In this document: positions 49,105-58,354 of the stretch, one piece after another
Layout of the letters: each line of letters begins with the position of its first letter
Position numbering within the stretch: the stretch's first letter is position 1
Assembly: GCA_964016985.1 (NCBI GenBank)
Contig: OZ024830.1
Location: 19,058,387 to 19,122,386 of the forward strand
Reading direction: 5' to 3'
DNA: 64,000 bases
Source: Anodontia alba
Taxonomy: Eukaryota; Mollusca; Bivalvia; Lucinida; Lucinidae
Position numbers and translations under genes: made by a program
The notes under the pieces: generated by a model
What the model was told of the DNA's origin: nothing
Databases searched by the model: none
The model's input: only the letters and a program-made list of their open reading frames with translations

Positions 49105-49300
49105 AGGTATGTAGATACCATAATAACTCTAAGTATTGGGACAGACAGGACTGAGCAAACAGTGTAGATCCAGATCTGATACAACAGATTGCCTCATCTG
49201 ACATGTCTACAATGTTTAGCACTCATCAAGAAATTTTAGACATATCAACAGGCAGTAAAAGGACTTGTTCAAATTTTAGGATAAATATAGTATTTTTATT
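49105..49300. mobile_element. Family K element
   Basis: 'ATACCATAATAACTCTAAGTA', 'GGGACAGACAGGACTGAGC', hairpin 'CAAACAGTGTAGATCCAG' / 'ATCTGACATGTCTACAATG', 'ACATATCAACAGGCAG', 'TTTTAGGATAAATATAGTA'. Confidence 0.6.
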
Positions 49301-49309
49301 TGGTACCCA

Positions 49310-49410
49310 GAATTGGCATTTTTTTAACCAAAAAGTATCAGTATTTTTCTTATTTCTCCATGAAAAAAATGCCTTTTGTACTCATTAGAAAGATCTCACA
49401 GAGGCACTTC
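49310..49410. mobile_element. GTACTC-family fragment
   Basis: 'AACCAAAAAGTATCAGTATT', 'TTCTTATTTCTCCATGAAAAA', 'GTACTCATTAGAAAGATC'; return arm truncated by family K sequence. Confidence 0.5.
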
Positions 49411-49585
49411 TGCTGCATCTTATCTGGGTCTACACTGTTTGCTCAGACCTGTCTGTCTGAATACTTGGGGTTATTACATATTATGGTAAATGTCCTGAAA
49501 ATATTTTTTTGCCTATTTTGCATAAAATTTTCTTCAACTACTTAGTGGAATGGCAAAGAGTGTAAACCCTTTTTCACATGCCATT

Positions 49586-49816
49586 TTAACTCTTTGCATG
49601 CTGGGTAATTCTGCATACTTTTTGGTCGTCTGTGGATTTTTTTTTTTTTTTTAAATTTAACTTTTTTTCCCAAAAATCTTTCAGGAATATTTTCAGATTG
49701 TCAAACAGTTTGGATCCAGATCAGGCTCGAATTTTTGTCGGGCCTGATCTGGGTACAAACTGTTTGCAAAGATTATCAGCAGACGACAAAAGTCGCCACT
49801 AGCGGAGAAAATGTTA
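49586..49816. mobile_element. TTAA-E hairpin element, copy 2
   Basis: TTAACTCTTTGCATGCTGGG; 'GTCGTCTGTGGA' and 'CAGCAGACGACAAAAGTCG'. Hairpin 'CAAACAGTTTGGATCCAG' with loop CGAATTTTTGTCGGG; right TTAA decayed (GTTAGA). Confidence 0.8.
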
Positions 49817-50499
49817 GAGGAAACTTTGGTGTAAAAAAAATTTTAAGACATTTATCATACTTTATCCTCAGTATATCTATCTTTTCTTGACCAATTATAA
49901 CCTTTACACCTTTATTAGTCCTTTATTACAGATAATGAATATAATGGATCCCTCCAAATAGAAAAGACCCTTTTAAACAGACATGAAATTATCATGAACA
50001 TGTATGCATGTCTTACAACTTATATTGTTGTGTTCATTCAAGGAATCTTCATTTAATGGTACATCCATCATGTAAGCCACCCACTTGGACCTAGATCAGA
50101 CTGTGCAAATGCCAGGACAACCCAAGATTTGGTCTATACTAGTCTGTATTTTATACAGTCTACTTTTGCTTGAAGAGCATTGCCTATTTACACAATATCA
50201 CAAAGTGGGATCATGAATAAACATATTATTCAAAAATCAGTCTCTGTCTAATATAACACCACTTAAAATGTATTTAAGCCATTATATTTGTTTACTTTAT
50301 ACTAATACAAAAATGTTAAAATTTTATGTATGGCTTTAAACTGCTAGTCAAATAACTGGGTCTTGTGACATTGAACAGGATCTGTCCAATTTTCAATGAA
50401 CAATTTATTTCACTGAAAATCTGATCTTTCTTTCTTCATTCTTCCCTTTTCTTATATTTGTGTAGAGCAAACTGCTTATTACAATACAAATACAAAACA
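49817..50499. other. No gene seen
   Basis: Family M-like words 'AGATCAGACTGTGCAAATGC' at 50093-50112; otherwise AT-rich with no coding signal. Confidence 0.45.
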
Positions 50500-50890
50500 A
50501 TACAAGAAAAATTTCTCACGGCATTATGGACAGGTTTTTCAAAAAGGTTAACCCATTTATGCCAAGTTTCTACTTTTCTACCTGAACTCTTTGGAAGGGA
50601 CCATTTCTTATATGAGGGGTGTCTGGAAAGTGTTTATTGCTATCATGTTTTGTAGAAATTTTAGATCTTGATGCAGTGTAGATTCTGATCAGATGCTGCA
50701 GCATCTGATCTTGATCTGCACTGTTTGTCAATGTCCCTTTTATGAGACTCTACGCTTAAATGGGTTAACCAAATGGTAAATGTCAGATGACACCCAATGC
50801 CCGTTGCCCACCCGCTCAATGCCCACCTGCCTGGACATCGCTATTTTAAAGAATGCATTTTTGAAAAACCTACCCAAAAATAATATTAAA
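50500..50890 (-). mobile_element. Repeat homologous to 41999-42175, split by a TTAA element
   Basis: Left part 'GGCATTATGGACAGGTTTTT', 'CAAAAAGG', and right part 'ACCAAATGGTAAATGTCAG', 'GGACATCGCTATTTTAAAG', 'TTTTTGAAAAACCTACCC' are collinear with 42010-42175 when 50552-50768 is removed. Confidence 0.8.
50548..50768. mobile_element. TTAA-F hairpin element with proven TTAA target duplication
   Basis: TTAACCCATTTATGCCAAG / 'CGCTTAAATGGGTTAA'. Hairpin 'TGCAGTGTAGATTCTGATC' with tip AGATGCTGCAGCATCT. TTAA occurs on both sides, where the unoccupied paralogous site at 42048-42051 has one. A relative is at 60121-60331. Confidence 0.9.
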
Positions 50891-50933
50891 ATTAAACTGA
50901 AATCATAATATCGTATCATAATCGGATTTTTGA

Positions 50934-52110
50934 TTAACGTGCAGGTACAGGGGCAACATCCACATCAGTGGGCCCCCTTCCAGATAGCTGGCTTGCTGCA
51001 CGCATGGCAGATCTCACACCAAATCTCCAAGTACGTCTATCATGAGGGTTGATAGCCGAGAGCTTCCACTCTCTGCAATCCCTCTCTGTCAGCTGCTTCC
51101 ATGTCATTTTGGGCCTCCCAGGCCCATGCTTTCCATCCACCTGTATGTCAAAGGCTGTCTTGATTGCACCACTGGAGCGTTCCACATGTCCATACCATCG
51201 AAGTCTTCTCTCCTTCAGAATGAGGTCCAGATCCTCAATGCCAAGCCGCACAAGTAGATCATTGGACCTGGTGTGACAATGTCTTGCGGCCTGACATTGC
51301 AGATCTGCCTGATCATTGCCCTGTCATTTCGCTGCAGATGCTGGAGGTTCGGCTTTGTCAACGGCCAAGTCTCGCTGGCATGGAGCATTGCGCTCCGCAC
51401 ACAAGAGCTGTACACATGGCCACGTGTTTTGAAAGAGAGGTGGCGTGAAGAGAGGACTGGTAGCAGATCCTTGAACTTCTTCCAGGCGGTTTTCACACGT
51501 GTTGTGGTTGAAAGTTCACAGCCATCTGCTGCTGAGAGCATGTCTCCTAGGTAGCAAAAGGAAGCTACCACCTCAAGCTTGTCAGGTCTGACCTGGACTT
51601 CCTTCTGTGGTCTGCCATCCAATACGCGTGCAGTTCCCTGGCACCGTGTACATCTATAGTCAGTGTCCTTTTTCAAGCGCTTGAGCCCACTGCATTTCTT
51701 GTGCACCCAGTGCTTGCAGCCATTGCAGAAGATGCTGTTGCTGCCCACTCCAGTGCGACAGACAGTGCATGGAAACTCGCCTGAACTCTGCAGGAGGTCC
51801 AGTCCCATACTGCAGATCATGATCTTTGTCTTTCCTTCATTTACTCTCAGTCCTTTCTTCTCCATTGCTTCTTTCCAAGTCAAGAGCCTCCTGACACATT
51901 CCTCAAGTGATTCAGCGATGATAACAAGGTCATCGGCATAGAGGTCCTCCCAGGGGACCCCAGAGCGGAACTCTCATGATAAGGCTTCAAGCACAATGAT
52001 GAAGAGCAGTGGGCTGAGTACTGATCCTTGGTGAACACCAACCTTCACTTCAAAGTATGTGGAATTCAACTGGTTGAACAACTGCAACCATTGTGTTGAT
52101 TCAAGCATAA
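50934..52110 (-). pseudogene. Non-LTR retrotransposon reverse transcriptase, 5'-truncated, with PHD-like zinc finger
   Basis: Minus-strand reading: QLFNQLNSTYFEVKVG, then VHQGSVLSPLLFIIVLEALS, a TGA at 51974-51976 (probably from CGA), then the catalytic LYADDLVII (YADD at about 51929-51940). About 37 residues on comes a Cys4-His-Cys3 cluster (C39, C42, C53, C56, H61, C64, C78, C81 counted from the open frame starting at 51883). This is followed by the RT C-terminal domain (VASFCYLGDMLSA, MLHASETWPLTKPNLQHLQR). A frameshift near 51240 separates it from a final part with RRLRWYGHVERS and GRPKMTWKQLTERDCREWKL. Thus one stop and one frameshift, few other defects: a young but dead copy. The 5' part of ORF2 and any ORF1 are absent. 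Confidence 0.92.
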
Positions 52111-52194
52111 CTGCCAGTGTTAAAGGCTTACTTTTAGCAATATGCAAAACTTTGAAAAAATTTAGTTTTCATTTTTCTGTGTTTTTTTTTTTTT

Positions 52195-52400
52195 TTTGAC
52201 TACTCTTAGTTTTTGGACAGGCAGACTGGAGCAAGCAGTGTAGACCCAGATCAGATGCTGAGCTGGGTCTACACTGTTTACCATTCAGTTTAGTGGGTTT
52301 TAGACAGATTGACAGGTAGTTAAAAGGACTTTTTCAAATTTCAAATTTTAGGACAAGTATGGCAAGCAGTTAATATGGTGTCTCAATATTTGGAGTTGTA
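52195..52400 (+). mobile_element. Family K hairpin element
   Basis: 'TTTTTGGACAGGCAGACTGG', stem 'AGCAGTGTAGACCCAGATCAG' / 'GGGTCTACACTGTTTAC', 'AGACAGATTGACAGGTAG', 'TTTTAGGACAAGTATGGC'. Confidence 0.7.
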
Positions 52401-52519
52401 TACATGTACAAATACATTTTACTCAGATGCAACAGGAGGCTGAAACTATTTTTCTTTTGAGAAGTTGGTGATCGTTCCTCTGAAAAATTTTCATCATGGG
52501 ATGTTTTTTAGAATGATAA

Positions 52520-52692
52520 TGATGGTTTGATGTTTTATGTCCCTTTCAACATTATTAAGTCATATCAACAAAGTGGAAGGCTCTGTGCAATGAAGCGTCA
52601 TGCAGTCATCAGCTGAATTCCCCCTCCAGTGGGATCCTCAGGATCCCATGATCCGAGGTTGGAAGCGCAAACTACTCAGCCACCCAGACACT
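52520..52692 (-). mobile_element. SINE family 2 (tRNA-derived)
   Basis: Minus-strand head GTGTCTGGGTGGCTGAGTAG (A box) and a B-box-like AACCTCGGATCATGGGATCC; tail 'GGGACATAAAACATCAAAC'. Contains a small internal palindrome (GGATCCTGAGGATCC). Confidence 0.7.
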
Positions 52693-52715
52693 TTATGTTT
52701 TTTGGAAATCCAATA

Positions 52716-52933
52716 TTAACCCTTGTCCTGCTGAATGAATTAAGATGCCATACCCACTTCTAACTTTCAGCCAATCAGATTACTTGATCTGTATTGTTGC
52801 TATAAATTCACATACTTAATGGCAAACAGTGTAGATCCAGATCAGTTGGCTTCTTCAGAAGCCAACTGATCTGGATCTACACTGTTTGCAAAGGCAGGGT
52901 ATATCTGGATTCAGTCAGCAGGACATGGGTTAA
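52716..52933 (+). mobile_element. Family A TTAA element, copy A17
   Basis: TTAA-flanked; CCCTTGTCCTGCTGAA / CAGCAGGACATGGG. Near-perfect stem, with the usual C-A mismatch repaired to T-A. Right arm has a 4-bp CAGT duplication. Confidence 0.88.
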
Positions 52934-53334
52934 AAAGATTTGCAAAAATAAAATTTTAAAAAGATAAAAAATTGCCTTTATAATAATTGATTTTTACCAG
53001 TCTGGAAACATAGTGTGGTTTCAATCACTAACATCAATGATTTACCACTATAAGTTAAGGCAATGAATGCAATGGATTGAACTGCAAGAATCATTTCATT
53101 ACTGCACATATAACCTCCAGTAATTGATATCCTAATGCTCATTTTTTTTTTTATTTTCCTTCTCTAAATGCCACCTATGGCTGTTTTTCAAGGCATAATA
53201 TTTTTCCAATCATAGTCAGTTGTGAATTTTACTATCAATAATCAATTGGTATGCATAAATCGACTCAGTTAAAATCAGTCATGCACCCATCACAAATTAA
53301 TGCATGTCTATATAGCTATATCCTTATCCTTAAC
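52934..53334. other. No gene seen
   Basis: AT-rich, T10 run at 53143-53152; no repeat family or coding segment recognised. Confidence 0.5.
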
Positions 53335-53560
53335 CATTCTCTAGGCAAAATTCAGCAGACAACAAACTGATGAATGTTTTCTAATTTTTCCCAGAAAACA
53401 GGATTTGATATTTCATGCAAACTGTGTCCTATGTAGACAATTTGCAAGAAATGTCAAATTCTATTTTCTAGGAATAATAAGAAAAATAGTTCCATTTGTC
53501 GTCTGCTGAAAGTTTTACCCATGATGCTAGCAAGTCAGAAAATAATGATATAGTTCCATA
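53335..53560. mobile_element. TTAA-D hairpin element
   Basis: 'TTAACCATTCTCTAGGCAAAA', 'TTCAGCAGACAAC', stem 'TTTCATGCAAACTGTGTCC' and mirror, 'GTCGTCTGCTGAAAG', 'CATGATGCTAGCAAG'. Confidence 0.7.
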
Positions 53561-53690
53561 TAAGATGATAACTAAGTGATAATTTAGGATAACTTTTGTG
53601 CCAAAACAAAACTTGTGTGTACTCGTTGAAAGCTGCCCCAGTGAGTATCTACAAGCTATGCTTGGTGCAAAAAATATCAAAAGTATCTTC

Positions 53691-53903
53691 TTAACCCTTC
53701 TCTTGCTAAACACGACATGCCCTGTCTAAACAAACAGTGTAGATCCAGATCAGTTGGCTTCTGAAGAAGCCAGCTGATCTGGATCTGCACTGTTTGGCAT
53801 TCAGTACGTGAATTTATATCAATAATCTGGATCAAGGAATCTGATTGGCTGACAATTAGAACTGAGCGTGGCATCTTAATTTATTCAGCATGACAAGGGT
53901 TAA
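53691..53903 (-). mobile_element. Family A TTAA element, copy A18
   Basis: TTAA-flanked; CCCTTCTCTTGCTAAA / TTCAGCATGACAAGGG. Stem tip GGCTTCTGAAGAAGCC; T-G wobble orientation. Confidence 0.87.
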
Positions 53904-54113
53904 TACTTATTTATCTGAAGCTAATTCTGTATTCTGTCTGGAACAGTTCTGTATTGAAACCAGAGAATTGTTTTCTGGTTATTATAGAAGGATCAAACTG
54001 ACCTGTCGCTTTGACTTTTATATTTGATATTCATAAGGATATGTTCACTGTACAATTTAGGCACGACACTCAGAAAATTCTGCAATTCACATGACAGCTT
54101 ATTGCTCATCTTA

Positions 54114-54235
54114 ACCCTTGTCCTGCTGAATAAATTAAGATGCCCTCTTCTAATTTTCAGCCAATCAGATTACTTGACCTGGATTATTGCTTTAAATTCA
54201 AATACTTAATGGCAAACAGTGCAAATGCTAAGTTA
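54114..54235 (+). mobile_element. Family A TTAA element truncated at the hairpin, copy A19
   Basis: TTAACCCTTGTCCTGCTGAA, 'AGCCAATCAGATTACTTGAC', ends at 'GGCAAACAGTGCAAATG'. The return arm and right terminus are gone. Confidence 0.75.
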
Positions 54236-54329
54236 CTGTTCGATTAAATTAAAAACCACATCACTGCGGCTGAGAAGGACTGAAATGTTATTGTGGAAAG
54301 CTTATTGTATTTATGGAACAATTTGGACA

Positions 54330-54520
54330 CCTTAACTCCTTGTCATATTTGCCGTAAAATTTGAACCATGTCCATGTTATTACCTGTTGTTGTGTCTAAA
54401 ACCTGCTGGATAAATGGCAAACAGCGTAGACCCAGACACCACATTCTGTGGTATCTGATCTGGGTCTACACTGTTTGCTCAGGTCTGTCTGCCCAAACAC
54501 AAGGATAAAAATGGTTAATA
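54330..54520 (+). mobile_element. Family K hairpin element, well preserved
   Basis: 'CACCTTAACTCCTTGTC', 'ACCTGTTGTTGTGTCTAAAA', 'CTGCTGGATAAATGGC', stem 'CAAACAGCGTAGACCCAG', tip 'CACCACATTCTGTGGTATC', 'CAGGTCTGTCTGCCCAAAC'. Confidence 0.75.
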
Positions 54521-54734
54521 TCTAAATAAATACTATCATTTGTATTTAAATATCTCATAAACAGTGTTTTCAGAATACATAGCCAAAGTGCTTCCATGAG
54601 ATTTTGTCAAAAACCATTTCATCAAAATGATCATTTGTCAAATCATGACATTTCATCAATACAAAATCAAAAAATTCATTAAAACCTTTACCCCACTGAA
54701 TATCTCTACATAAATAATTACATTTACTGTAAAA

Positions 54735-54930
54735 ATCTTAAGTACCGGATATTGTGACCGACAAGCCTGGCAAACAGTGCTGACCCAGATCAGATGCCAC
54801 ATCTGTGGCATCTGATCAGGGTCTACACTGTTTGCCACTCCATCAGTCTTTATATATCACCAGGTACTAAAATAGAATTGTACAAATTATTGGGGCAAGT
54901 GTTTTACAGTGTCTCAATACATTAAGGGAA
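54735..54930 (-). mobile_element. Family K hairpin element
   Basis: Stem 'CAAACAGTGCTGACCCAG' with tip 'GATGCCACATCTGTGGCATC', 'GTTTGCCACTCCATCAG', 'ATCACCAGGTACTAAAATAG', right arm 'GTCTCAATACATTAAGGG'. Confidence 0.72.
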
Positions 54931-55079
54931 AATATGGTTAACAAGAAAACTGATGCATCAGCATGTCACTTTAGAAAGCTAGTGTATAAAGATATTGAAA
55001 ACATACAGAAACAAGACCAAGACAGAGAACCGTTACTGCAGAGAAGTCCATAGTCGCCCATCAGACAAAACATGTCCAG

Positions 55080-55304
55080 TCTTTGGTCAGACTTTAAGGG
55101 AAACAGGCTCGCTTTCAAGGGAGGCAACTCTGTCAGAATCTGTTTTCCCTTTCTTCTTCAAAGGGGTCTACTCTAAAAGGGGAAAAAATGCTTCCTTTTA
55201 GAGCAGACACTTTTCAGAAGGGACTTGGTGTGCAGGAAAGCGAACAGGAAGTCCCAGAAGTTGTCTCCCTTTAAAAACATGGCATAAAATTCACCAAGTT
55301 TATA
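55080..55304. mobile_element. Family H hairpin element
   Basis: 'AAGGGAGGCAACTCTGTCAG', 'AAAGGGGTCTACTCTAAAAGG' with mirror 'CCTTTTAGAGCAGACAC', 'GGTGTGCAGGAAAGCGAACAG', 'GTCCCAGAAGTTGTCTCCC'. Confidence 0.7.
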
Positions 55305-55521
55305 AAGTCCCCCTTGCCCTGCTGAATAAAATTAAGATGCCACATCCACTTCTAACTGTCAGCAAATCAGATTACTTGATCCAGATTGTTGATATAAATT
55401 CACATACTAAATGTCAAACAGTGCAGGTTCAGATCAGTTGGCTTCTTCAGAAGCCAACTGATCTGAATCTACACTGTTTGCAAAGGCAGGGTATATCCGG
55501 GTTCAGCAGGACAAGGTTTAA
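55305..55521 (+). mobile_element. Family A element, copy A20, left TTAA lost
   Basis: 'CCCCCTTGCCCTGCTGAA' / TTCAGCAGGACAAGGTTTAA. Complete stem 'GTGCAGGTTCAGATCAG' with tip GGCTTCTTCAGAAGCC. Directly abuts the family H element. Confidence 0.82.
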
Positions 55522-56084
55522 ATGGCCCTATAGTAAAGGAGGTATGGCACGCAAGTTAGTTTTTTTTTATAATGTAGATCAAAGGCCAATATATAGGTTA
55601 TAGTGATGGTCTCAGTGACCTACTTTTGGTATATGACACACTGTCTACACTTGACATACTCATACTTAAAAGGCCAGCATTAGCCATATTATGTGGGAGA
55701 TATGCTGCCAGGCACCTTTTTTTCTGTTATGTAGTCATTAGTTAGATGTTATGATATGGTCACAGTGACGTATTTATGGTACCCGTACGTCAAATTTGGT
55801 CAGCCTATGCAACAGAGTACAGGACATTATGTCCTATAATATATAACTGACAGATAAAGCAAGTGCCCCACAATCTTCAAAATAAATGTCATTTATTTAA
55901 ATGACAATGCACAGGTATAAAAAATTACATCTTTTGACAAAGGAATACAATGCACGTGTTATTTAATAGTTTGAAAAAAAATGCAGAGATGAAAAATACA
56001 TAGTTACATACATGTATTTAAAAAAAAAAAAAAGAAATCGCTGTAATTTTCCAGTTATTCTCCTCACCTTAGCAATTTTAAAGG
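55522..56084. other. No gene seen
   Basis: Simple A/T runs and unassigned sequence ('ATGTCATTTATTTAAATGACA' at 55888-55908 is a small perfect palindrome). No coding signal. Confidence 0.45.
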
Positions 56085-56300
56085 GGACTGGATATACTTG
56101 ATAAGACGTTTCACCATTTTTCCATAGGCAGACAACTTTTGTCACTGCTTGTTTGATTTCCTACAAACCAAGTCCATTTTGAAAAGGGGTCTACTCTATA
56201 AGGAAAAGAAAAAGGGAGCAAATTCATTCTTTATAGAGTGGATCCCTTTCCAGAAGGGGACAAATTCACCACTGACTGTGTATCAATTCCCCTTAAATTC
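56085..56300. mobile_element. Family H hairpin element
   Basis: 'AAAGGGGACTGGATATAC', 'TTTGAAAAGGGGTCTACTC', 'AAAAAGGGAGCAAATTCATTC', 'GAGTGGATCCCTTTCCAG', end 'CAATTCCCCTTAAATTCC'. Confidence 0.65.
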
Positions 56301-56549
56301 CACAGAGTATTTGTTAATTAGTTAGATAAAAAAAATAGGAACTCAAGAAAATTGCACAGTTACATTGTGCTTTACAGAAAACAGCCGGCCTAGCTTTCCA
56401 GTCGATCTTTTCTTCAAAGTATTTTTTTTAAATTCCATAGAGTTTGTTCTATCTCTGCTCAGTCTATTTGCTTGGTTTTATTTACATAACCAAATGCATT
56501 TACCTTTCTAATTGTCTTGAGCCAAATGTTTTAGACAATATTACCATAA

Positions 56550-56770
56550 TAAACCAATAAATACCAAGTACTTAGACAGACATACCTGAGCAAACATGTG
56601 TTGACCCGCATCAGATGCCACATAATGTGACATCTGATCTGGGTCTTCACTGTTTCCTACTCATCCAGCTATTTACAGGTATATTAACAGGTGATCAAAT
56701 GGACTTTTCAAATTTTAGGAGTATGGTAAGGACTAACGGTGTCCCAATATTTTGGGTAAATATTATAATC
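56550..56770 (-). mobile_element. Family K hairpin element
   Basis: 'ACCAAGTACTTAGACAGACA', 'ACCTGAGCAAACATGTG', tip 'GATGCCACATAATGTGACATC', 'GGTATATTAACAGGTGATC', 'AATATTTTGGGTAAATATT'. Confidence 0.65.
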
Positions 56771-57027
56771 AATTTAAATATAATATTTGTTTAGGTTGCA
56801 TAAATAATCGTAAGAAACAAACCATACATTTTACTACATGAACTAGGAAATTCAGCTTTTTTAAAAATTATGTACCATATTTATTCTAATGCTGCGATTT
56901 GTTATTGCTAAAATGACAGTGTCGAGTGAGATTCTGGTCAAATACAAGACAGGATAGCTTGCCTAAACTCACACTTGTCAACCAAAATCCAGATCATAGT
57001 AACTGTTGGTGGAGTGCAGACCCAGTC

Positions 57028-57120
57028 AGCATTCTACGTAAATCTATATCGGGCCGTCATCGGCCCGTCAGGGTAGCTGACGGGCCGATGACGGCCAAAT
57101 ATAGATTTACGTAGAATGCT
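57028..57120. repeat. GC-rich 93-bp near-perfect palindrome
   Basis: Arms of about 43 bp: AGCATTCTACGTAAATCTAT / ATAGATTTACGTAGAATGCT outside and 'GGGCCGTCATCGGCCCGTCA' / 'TGACGGGCCGATGACGGCC' inside, around a 7-nt centre (GGGTAGC). A direct GGGCC motif occurs twice in each arm. Only copy here; composition far more GC-rich than its surroundings. Confidence 0.9.
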
Positions 57121-57229
57121 AGCTGGGGACATGGTACTGGATATAATTTTGGATGAAAAACATCTTCCATATCTATCTATATAGCAAATTAAATGATAAG
57201 CAGTATGATTTGAAAACTAGAGGATAAAA

Positions 57230-57835
57230 TACAAGATCCTAAGAACTTTGAGGTAAAACTTTAACATAAAATTTCTAAGTCCTTGACCTTGCCCTTCAGG
57301 TCATAGAGTGGGGATAGTGCAGAATAAAATTTTGGACCAACATCTATAATCATGCCAAATATAAAGTAAAACCATGCAAGGATTTAGAAATTAAGTGATC
57401 TTAAAAATTTTGACGTAAAACTTTAATATATTCCGTGACCTTGACCTCTAGGTAATAAGCAGAGTTGGGGATAATGCCGAATAAAGTTTTGGACCAATAT
57501 CTATAAACATGTCAAATATACAGTAAATCCATGCAAGGATTTAGAAATTAAGAGAGCTTATAAACTTTGATGCAAAACTTTAACATAAAATTTCTTTCTA
57601 AGTCCGTGACCTTGACCTTTAGGTCATGAGCAGGGGTGAGGATAGTGCTCAATAAAATTTTGGACTAACATCTATGATCATGCTAAATATAAACTAAATC
57701 CATTTGAGGATTTAGAAAATATAAGGTCTTAAACATTTTGACGTAAAACTTTAATATTTTTTGTTTATGCTGACACTGATGCCAACACTGACGGTAGTGT
57801 AATAGCTCTTCTTGTATTTTTATACAGGTGAGCTA
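57230..57835. mobile_element. Pearl-like element, about four units of about 164 bp
   Basis: 'AAAACTTTAACATAAAATTTC' recurs near 57254, 57417, 57580 and 57745, with 'TCCGTGACCTTGACCT', 'TAGGTCAT(A/G)AGC' and 'AATTTTGGACCAACATCTAT'. The right end reads GACACTGATGCCAACACTGAC and 'ACAGGTGAGCTAATGAG', the same CTCACCTG-type terminus as 31307. Confidence 0.7.
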
Positions 57836-57949
57836 ATGAGATATTTTGATGGTTAAAAGTCAATTAGTGCATGTGTTTGGTAATGCTTTTCTCCTAGAAA
57901 AGTAGAAGAGGGTGTCTATTAGAATAAATATGGTACTTGTCCCTACCCA

Positions 57950-58323
57950 AGTATAAGGGATGTTTAAATACATAATTTGAAAAGGACATAACTCTCAAAA
58001 ATTGAACTTTTTTTTTTTTCAAAAGTTAATCAGCTGTTCTACTCTTCAGTTCAAATAAGTCTTCCAAAGCCCTAAATCTGAAGTGTCTAGTACATAAAGT
58101 TTTATTTTTTCATTATTGAAAAACGGGCATAACTCTTAAACAAGAGGTCTGCTTAAAGTGCAAAACTTGATATTCATATTTAAATGCTACAGTCTTGGCA
58201 CATAGTGATTTATCTAATGCAATGTACATCTCAAGACATTACTGGAGTAACAGGACATCCAAGAAATGAAACAATCCAGTCAAGTTTGTTTGAAATTGGC
58301 CTTGTTATTATTAATTAAATTTG

Positions 58324-58354
<31 letters not shown>

